The translations under genes were made by a program, and so were the position numbers. This document shows, in pieces, positions 57,517 to 64,000 of a DNA stretch of 64,000 nt; position 1 is the first letter of the stretch; each line of letters opens with the position of its first letter. The notes under the pieces were generated by a model that was given only the letters and a program-made list of their open reading frames with translations, was not told the DNA's origin and did not search any database. The stretch comes from Lepidurus packardi (taxonomy: Eukaryota; Arthropoda; Branchiopoda; Notostraca; Triopsidae): the NCBI GenBank assembly GCA_023053545.1, contig JAKZAN010000235.1, positions 1-64,000 on the forward strand. Direction: 5' to 3'.

Positions 57517-58038
57517 TCAAAATTCAGTTGGACTGACATTCCCACTTGAACTGTTTTTCTGTTTCTTTCTTATTACCACTGCCACAACCCCTAATATCAA
57601 GATCGTTATCAACACTCCTACGGAGCCCACCATCATCACCCCGTATACCCAGACATAGCACTTCAGGTAAGCCCATTGCGGCTAGATGCTCCAGTATTGT
57701 AGTTTGTACTATTCATTATTGATAAGCACCACAGCATATATCCACAACCCCATATGGTACAGCAAGAACAGTATGATGGCTACGCCTTCGATGTTGGAAG
57801 CTTTGAGTTTTGAAGTTGCATTGTTTTTGGGCTGGCAGAGGGTGAAGGCCCACATTCCGGCAGTTTTGAAGAGGATCTAGACTGCAGCACCGACGAGGAC
57901 TACAGTCGTGAAAGTAGCGAAGAGAGAGTTGGGAATAGGATAGGTGCGGATGATGAGAGTTATTATGAGGGTAGAGATCTCGACAAGGAATATGGGGGAT
58001 TTGCGGTTATAGATGAAAGTGAGGGCATCAGTGTCCAT
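57517..58038 (-). CDS. Four-TM membrane protein, unknown family
   Basis: A 173-codon single exon with four hydrophobic segments: IFLVEISTLIITLIIRTY, LFATFTTVVLVGAAVEILF, GVAIILLFLLYHMGLWIYAV and VWVYGVMMVGSVGVLITILIL, a basic tail, and an aromatic-rich loop (EYKLQYWSIEPQWAYLKCY) between TM3 and TM4. The design is tetraspan-like (MARVEL or claudin-type size), but there is no CCG or W-GLW signature. Unknown role. Confidence 0.75.
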
Positions 58039-58323
58039 CCTCTTAAAATATATATATCTATCTATGTATATTGTAAGTATAAATTTCTTAGGTAAGGCGA
58101 TGGATGCTGGACAAACCTTTTATATTTTTTTGTTAATTAGTAAAAAATATATAAATCGGGAAACTAAAAATAAAATAACTGTGTTTTTTTAACTTTTTTA
58201 TGAGTTTTCCTGCAGTCTCTTTGAGTCTAGTATATAGAACACACTCTCACCTGAGCTTTTGTCAAATATCATATACATCACATCTATAGCAACATCGTCC
58301 GATACTTATCCTACTGGTGCTGC

Positions 58324-58968
58324 TCAAGATTCAGGCACTTCGATTTCGGAGGCGAGTTTTCTTTGGATCACCTAAGAAATCAGATCCGTGCAGCTCAACA
58401 GCATTCCCAACATCTTCTGCAGTTGACCCGCATTCACTCCTCCTTTTGTCCTCAGATGCAGAACTCTCTTAGATTTACGTAGATTCACGACCTCCACCAG
58501 AGCCTGCACTTTATCGTTCATGTGTGGGTTTAACTTAAAATCTCCATTCTCCAGCATACCTATGATGCACCCCGAAAATAGATCTTTCAGAGCCAACCCT
58601 GCAACTGCACAGCTGTAGCACAACAGGTTCACGATTTCGCTGAACAAGTCATGTCCTGATTGCAGGACTTCAAAAGTGAACTCTATGCTGGACTTTGGGT
58701 AGTTTTCCAGGACTAAACATTGCTTGATAATGGTTTTAATCGCATCTGCTTGGAGTGCTGGGAATGCTTCGCCAGGGTTGCTAGTAGAAGAGTTGACGAC
58801 GAGTCTGATGAGAGGATCACGGCCTGAGTACTTGCTGTCGAGGATGGGGCCAGTGACACTGCATATGATTTTGGATAGATCTGATTAGTAGCAACAGCGT
58901 GCATTGGCGGTCGTGCCTTTTTCGAGTTGGTAAAGGACGAAGGGAGGGATGTTGAGTTGATTGTTCAT
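58324..58968 (-). CDS. RNase PH-fold exosome core subunit (RRP46/MTR3-like)
   Basis: A 214-codon single exon of the size of RRP46/EXOSC5. The eukaryotic exosome ring has six such subunits that thread RNA to RRP44. Typical RNase PH features: a first domain strand pattern ending ICSVTGPILDSKYSGRDPLI, a hydrophobic helix pair AIKTIIKQCLVLENYPKSSI with the family's conserved YP, FTFEVLQSGHDLFSEIVNLL and SCAVAGLALKDLFSGCIIG, where active bacterial RNase PH has AGIPxxD. Catalytic residues are not retained, as in most eukaryotic members. RRP46 and MTR3 are both possible. Confidence 0.72.
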
Positions 58969-59425
58969 GTTATGTTTATGGATTTGTTAATAAGAAAAAA
59001 TATCAAAATTTATACATAATAGAATTGTGCTGCTGATGATAATGTGATTGCGATGTTCGTCAATACATGCATGGGTAGACATCTCGAGAGCAGCATTATG
59101 GTTCATGTCAATCTAGGATAATAATTAGACACTCTTTATTATATGTGTGTGTGTATTCTGTTTTTTAGTTTGTTGAAGATCTTCAAGCTACCTACCTGTT
59201 GTATATAGATATAGCACATATATTTTCTTATCGAATCAAGAGAAAGAACTGATCATATCCGGCCTGCCATCCGAATTAGAGAGTATCTGCCAATGACTAC
59301 CATCTTTAAAAAACAATAAATATTGATTAAAAATAACCAATACTATCCACACTAACTCTCTAATATATATTCAATAACTACTCTCTCAAGCTCAAGCAAG
59401 AACCATACAACATACTATTCTATCG
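58969..59425. other. Divergent AT-rich spacer
   Basis: Spacer between the divergently transcribed exosome-subunit and E1-like genes. Contains a TGTGTGTGTGT stretch near 59143. No gene seen. Confidence 0.55.
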
Positions 59426-60388
59426 ATGATATAACGCAGTGATCTAGATACGCGATTCGTTGGCACACCTTTCGACAGACAGGTCCGGATCGCAGACTGG
59501 AACCAGTAGACTCTTCAGAACCAAACTGTCCTCTGCCTCGGTGCTGGCGGTCTCGGGTCAGTTGTTATCCTCAGTCTCCTCAGACTCGGTGTCGGCAAAA
59601 TCATCATCGTAGACTACGACAAAGTGGATAATCACAACCTCAACCGCCAGCTGATGTACTCGATCAAGGACGTAGGCAAGCCTAAGGTCGAGTCTTGTAT
59701 TAAGAATGCTGAGTTCCATAAAGTAGACCCTAAGACCGAAATCATCGGGTTCGATGGTTGCGCACTGACTAACTGGGCCAAAATTGTGGAGTTCGCCCAG
59801 AGCAGCAACTTCATTTTCAATATGATAGACTTCGGAGATTGGTTTGATGCTGCAGTACAGTCCTTGGGCCTGGCCCTCAAGATCCCAGTTGTACAGGGCG
59901 GTACTTTCTCTCTCTCTTTAACAGTGGACTATTTCTCACCCACTGGACAACCTTGTTACTACTGCCTCACGGACGATATCCGGAAAGATACCAATACTTA
60001 TACCAAAATCAGTCCTGAGGTCATCCTGCAGCAGAAATAAATCAGGAGCCTCCTCCCGAAGAACAACAACCCTATCGGTCGATCGTCGGTAGCAGTTTGC
60101 ACGATGTGTGGTGAGTTCATGATATCCCAGTACCTCAACTTCCTGTTTTTCCATGACCAGAAAGCTGTTCCGACTCAAAGACTGATCTTCTACACGAACT
60201 CTTTCGAAGTGGTCAATTTCCCATTGGAGCCTGAACCTGGATGTCCTGCTTGTTCTAAGAAGAGTGAAGTGGCGACGACTGAATAAACCGAGATCGTTAA
60301 AGTGAATACTGAAGACAAACCCAGCGATAGCAATGATGTAGTGGTAACCTAGGATCACAAGACCAATAACGACGCATTGGTAGGTTGA
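59426..60388 (+). CDS. E1-like ubiquitin-fold-activating/adenylyltransferase (ThiF/MoeB/UBA family)
   Basis: A 320-codon single exon of the E1-like superfamily, which adenylates the C-terminus of ubiquitin-like or sulfur-carrier proteins. It begins PFDRQVRIADWNQETL, followed by the nucleotide-binding loop VLCLGAGGLGSVV and the metal/ATP motif IIVDYDKVDNHNLNRQLMYS with the conserved D...N..RQ. Two zinc-binding CxxC pairs frame the C-terminal half: CYYC near residue 180 and CPAC near 273. VAVCTMCGEFM is at the position of the catalytic-cysteine loop. The E of WNQETL is TAG at 59507-59509. MOCS3-like and UBA5-like identities both remain possible; no rhodanese domain is present. Confidence 0.82.
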
Positions 60389-60634
60389 GAACAAATGAAT
60401 AAACCTTTAATAAAATCTTCATTGACAAAAGCCATAAGTCTATATAAAGCCTGATAAAAACATAAATGTGTGTGTGTGACCTTTTGTAATGAAGAATAAT
60501 ATATATTTATCCATATTTCCTTATATAATAAATTATTTTCTACACTTTTTATTTTTTAATTTTGTTTTATATTATACAAACCCGATATATATATGTATTT
60601 ATTATTATTTTTTGCATCATTATTTTATTTTGTC

Positions 60635-63106
60635 TCAATTCAAAACCGGATAACAAGTCTTCACGGGTTCTCCTTTGTAGATGCATTTGAACAGTCCCGT
60701 ATTGCCTCGACTGTTTTTCTTCCGATTGTCCACCATCACTTTAACAGTATCCTAGAGTACCATCTTCACGAGTTTCCTGGTGATCGCTGTTGAGTAATCC
60801 ATAGAAGGACTTGAGTTGATTTCGATCAGCCAAGGGTTCAGTTTTTAGTCGATCATGAAATCGTAGCCGAAGAGTTCCATTGTATTTTTTCTGCCTGTCA
60901 CTTGATCCTAGGTGCTCTTGCAACTGTAGATGATGATATCTTTGATCTTCTTCTGGATCTGGGCCCAGAGGGGGTTCCCATCAGAGTCATTCCCGAGGTA
61001 GTTTGAGAGTTCAGCCATGCTCCACATATTGCCTTCGATCTCGGACTTGTGGAACTCTTTGGAGTGTTTCTGGATGGCGTTGTTCGTCAGATGCATGAAC
61101 TTGTTGTTCACATTATCCATGTTGTACTCCTCTGCGCAGAAACGCAGGTAGCATTCCTCATAGAACCATATTTTGGGCGGGTTGTAATCTTCGACCAGGA
61201 CCCATTGGCGGATATCGAATTTCCTGTTCAGGATTGTCAGGGGGTTTTCGATATACTTCTGGACTACGTACTGGACATCTTTGCCTGTGGTGTGGTCTAG
61301 AATTTCATTCAGTTTGACGATGCACTTTATGCCTCTGCCCCGAGACAAGTAGTTGGGTTTGACGATCCATATGTTTCGGCACCCAGTCATGTGGTATTGT
61401 GGGTCTTTCTTTTAGAGTCTCTTCAAAACCTATTTGACTCTTTCGAGAAGTGGTGTTTCCTTGTTGTCCGTCCTTTTCGCGAGTTTATCGAGCAGGGTGT
61501 CTATAGCCTTGGAGTCCACCTTGGTAGTCAGAATTTGCCATTCCTCAGGAGTGCAGATACAATATGTTTTATTTGCCTAAGAATGTTATAGAGATTGGAT
61601 GGGATATATAGATTGATTTTGTGTTACGAGATTGTCCACGATGGTAGGCAGATCTAGGAGTTTCCTCTCAATAATCTGCAGGCTCAGGAGTACTTTGTAC
61701 TCAGTTTTTTCGTAGGAGGTTGGGTTCAATGCATAGGTTTTCAGCAGACTCTCGCAGAATGTAAACTTATAGTTCTCCAAGAAGTTCTCGAAGTCCCCCA
61801 GATCTGCAAGATCAAAGCATCTTGGGAAGTACCGGTCGATATCGGCTCCTTCGTTGTAGATGATAGTACGAAGGGACTTGCATATCCCGTACTTGCTTGT
61901 TAAGCATTGGTTGTTATTGAAATGGTTCACTAGCTGTTTAGGTTACAGGGCTTCGAACTCGATGTCGTTAATTTTGGTTGTCCACTTCAGATCGAATAGT
62001 CTTGAGTACTTGTCAGGATTCTCGACCCAGCCGCGATCTAGTAGGGCATTACGAAGATCTCGGTAGCCTCCTTTGACGATGAAGACTTTACCATTCACGC
62101 CCATGTTCTTCTTCCAGCCCTCTAGATCTCGGAACCTCTCTTTCTTATCAGTCCTATCATCATCGTCCTCCTCGGATGAGGATTAATCCTTCTTCTTTTT
62201 GCTTACTACCTCTTTGAGTCTGTTGGGTTTGTAGTTTAATGCCTTCAGCTGCTCGCTCGTCGATGGGTTATGCCTCTATCTGTATTTATAACGACCTTTT
62301 AGCTTTGCGTTTTTGAGGAGTTTCTCATACCATTCATATTGGGTAGACAAAGTCTTTTTTTGTGGTATCGTGCTGAGTACCTTGATATTGGTGGGATCGT
62401 TGATCTGTCTCATGAACTCCTCCTTTTCCCCGCATGCCGCGATGACACTGACAGGAGAATACCTAAAATAAGCCTCTATTTTCTGCCAGTCTATCTCGGC
62501 ATATTGCGCCTATTGCTGGTTTTTGGAATTGGTATCTCTCATCAAACGGGGTATCTCTCGGGCGATACCTTTCTGCATATCCTTCCTCAGAGTTGTCCTT
62601 TTCGAGGATTACTTAGTGTTTGCAGGTATTCTTTTCACACTGGCAATGCTTTCGTGATGCTGGTAGTTGTTCTGATTAGTGGGGGTATTGTCTGCAACCA
62701 TCTCGTCCTACTCTGGTCTCTCGAGCATGGTTAGTCTGCGCTAGATGTTATTATACTATCTCTTTCCCACCGAAAAGTTCTGATGCCGAAGATGGCTGGT
62801 GTTGAGGAGCGTGCCTCCTGCGGCCTACCTGCCACAGTTATAGATTTTATTGAATCCCCTGGGATTTAAAGATTTGAGTCGTTGGGTGCTGCGGGGCTCA
62901 TTGGAGTTGCTGGAACCAGATTTAGGGCGTTCAGGTGGCTGGGAATTAGGGGCGGGGTTCTGGGGACCGGTGGCAATATTGTTTCTGAGGTTGCTGATCT
63001 GATTTTCTTACTATTCTAGTTTCGATTTGTAGTTTTCTTTATCAGGGAACCCGAATTTCTATTGGATGGTGATTTTGACGCCTTCGAGACCTTTGAAAGA
63101 CTTCAT
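60635..63106 (-). CDS. TTLL3: TTLL3/8-type tubulin glycylase
   Basis: An 823-codon single exon for a ligase that starts glycine side chains on axonemal tubulin. After a disordered N-terminal 150 residues it shows the TTLL3 hallmarks: [20 protein letters not shown] with [45 protein letters not shown] and RYFPRCFDL. The ATP-grasp part follows: [75 protein letters not shown] and [18 protein letters not shown], the last typical of glycylases. An acidic linker ([12 protein letters not shown]) lies near residue 265. The Glu of FMIDE is TAA (60845-60847). The gene is intron-free. Its TTLL3-type motifs separate it clearly from the TTLL at 47.7-50 kb. Confidence 0.93.
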
Positions 63107-64000
63107 GTTGTTGTTGTGAATACGTGGGGACTGACTGGTTTTTCAAGGGCAGAGAGTGAGTAACGAGTTATTGCCGTGTATTTAGGAATATTGATGTGTC
63201 AAAAAATAGTAAAGTCAATATTTTTGTTATTTTTGAAATAACTCATATCTCTCTTGACCTTTTTCCCCCAACTTGTGATTAGATATATTTATAGTGTTTT
63301 TTGAAACTCAAAAAAACATTAGGGGTTTTTTCAAATGGTTTTGTTTAAAAATGTATGTATGTAGATGTTCGGAATCGTTCACTAGATTTATCGAGATTCT
63401 ACTCATCTAGTACTCCAAGGGTCTCTAACTGAACGCACCGGAATCAGAGGCACAGCCAGCCCCCTTTATTCTCCTGTTCAATCTATCCCCTGCCCCAATT
63501 TCGATGCATACCCAGATTCTAACTTCTCATCATGCCAAACTGGATTCGTTTGAATAAATCCAGCCCATATGTGTTTTTTTGTCGATAATATCAATTAGGG
63601 GAAATCTTTCTTTTTTTAAATAGTCAAAAATCGAGCACTGCTTTAACTAGATACTCTCAAGAATTGAGCAGTTCTAACTAATGATTGATAATGAATGTAT
63701 GAGTGAAAAATCCAAAAGACGATTGAATACGTAAAAAGGTACTCAATCTGTCTTAGTTTTCATGGATTTCAATTTTCTCAATTTTGTTTTTCGCTGTAGC
63801 ATTGATCAGATAGCTATGGCTTGAGCTACCCAACCTAATATACAGCGGTAAAGCATAGATATACTCCAGCAATCGACTATTTAGCTGCCTACCAATGTTT
63901 TTTACTGTTCAATTCCTTGGGAAATAATCATCATTAATAATGTAGAAGAAGAAGAAGGGTTTCTGGAGTCTGTGCCATGTATGTGTGTCTGCGTGTGTTC
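63107..64000. other. Spacer at the right edge
   Basis: Mostly AT-rich. It holds one possible short gene (listed separately); 63560-64000 shows no coding frame. A GAAGAAGAAGAAG tract lies near 63944. Confidence 0.5.
63365..63553 (+). CDS. Possible 62-residue protein or first exon
   Basis: ATG to TGA frame in a locally GC-rich patch, with coding-like composition (IYRDSTHLVLQGSLTERTGI, ASPLYSPVQSIPCPNFDAYP). It includes one TAG read as Glu. It may be the first exon of a gene continuing to the right. Divergent to the TTLL3-like gene. Confidence 0.35.

Noticed and set aside
1-64000. Standard code with many pseudogenes, or the common ciliate code with UAR as Gln
   Set aside because: TGA-terminated frames give full-length conserved proteins, and UAR falls on invariant Glu, not Gln, while CAA/CAG still encode conserved Gln. 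The Tyr reading known from Mesodinium also fails at these positions.
1-64000. tRNA, rRNA, CRISPR arrays, mobile elements, telomere repeats
   Set aside because: Looked for T-arm (GTTCRA) plus acceptor pairs, rRNA landmarks, regularly spaced repeats, transposase or reverse-transcriptase motifs and C4A2-type telomere blocks; none found by eye. Short tRNAs with unusual arms could be missed.

Overview
The window is nuclear DNA of a ciliate, most likely a peritrich (the Vorticella/Carchesium/Campanella group). Read with the standard code nearly every gene is broken by in-frame TAA and TAG. Read with TGA as the only stop, the same genes open into full-length proteins. At invariant family positions the TAA/TAG codons stand where glutamate is required: the E of KPGENTNRG and of DFMIDE in two tubulin-ligase-like genes, [11 protein letters not shown] in the CIAO2/MIP18 gene, LIEYYFHR in a fatty-acid hydroxylase, GDVHFGEI in a PhoD-like phosphatase, and WNQETL in an E1-like enzyme. 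CAA/CAG still encode conserved glutamines, for example the Q of NKQL in CIAO2. This is the peritrich nuclear code (UAA/UAG = Glu), not the commoner ciliate Gln code. Coordinates below use that code.

The layout is compact and intron-poor. About 36 well-supported protein genes lie on both strands, plus a few weak ones, separated by AT-rich spacers mostly of 130 to 700 bases. I placed 23 introns. They are 41 to 73 nt long, all start GTA and all end AG, and exon sums are whole codons in every gene that carries them. Left third (1-22 kb): end of a PDI-like gene, a coiled-coil gene, EFG1, V-ATPase c, importin alpha, BBS1, three unknowns, INTS9, a TOG-domain protein, PRPF6. Middle (22-45 kb): CIAO2, unknown and membrane proteins, a GNW-EE axonemal-type protein, a PhoD-like phosphatase, coiled-coil proteins, a PH-domain protein, TMCO1, a CRC-domain protein, a rhomboid-like pseudoprotease, fatty acid 2-hydroxylase. 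Right third (45-64 kb): small genes, a TTLL, a repeat protein with a possible myristoyl anchor, a type I membrane protein, RP2, a four-TM protein, an RNase PH-fold exosome subunit, an E1-like enzyme, and a TTLL3-type glycylase.

Functionally it is ordinary housekeeping (splicing, rRNA processing, Fe-S delivery, nuclear import, proton pumping) mixed with many cilium genes (BBS1, RP2, two tubulin-modifying ligases, a TOG protein, a candidate axonemal protein), as expected of a ciliate. I see no rRNA, tRNA, CRISPR, telomere repeat, transposon or viral relic. The main non-coding surprises are a GC-rich, strongly foldable island at 45018-45113, a pair of perfect hairpins at 45802-45851, and two nearly empty spacers (39745-41098 and 54381-55856, the latter with an 18-base C run).
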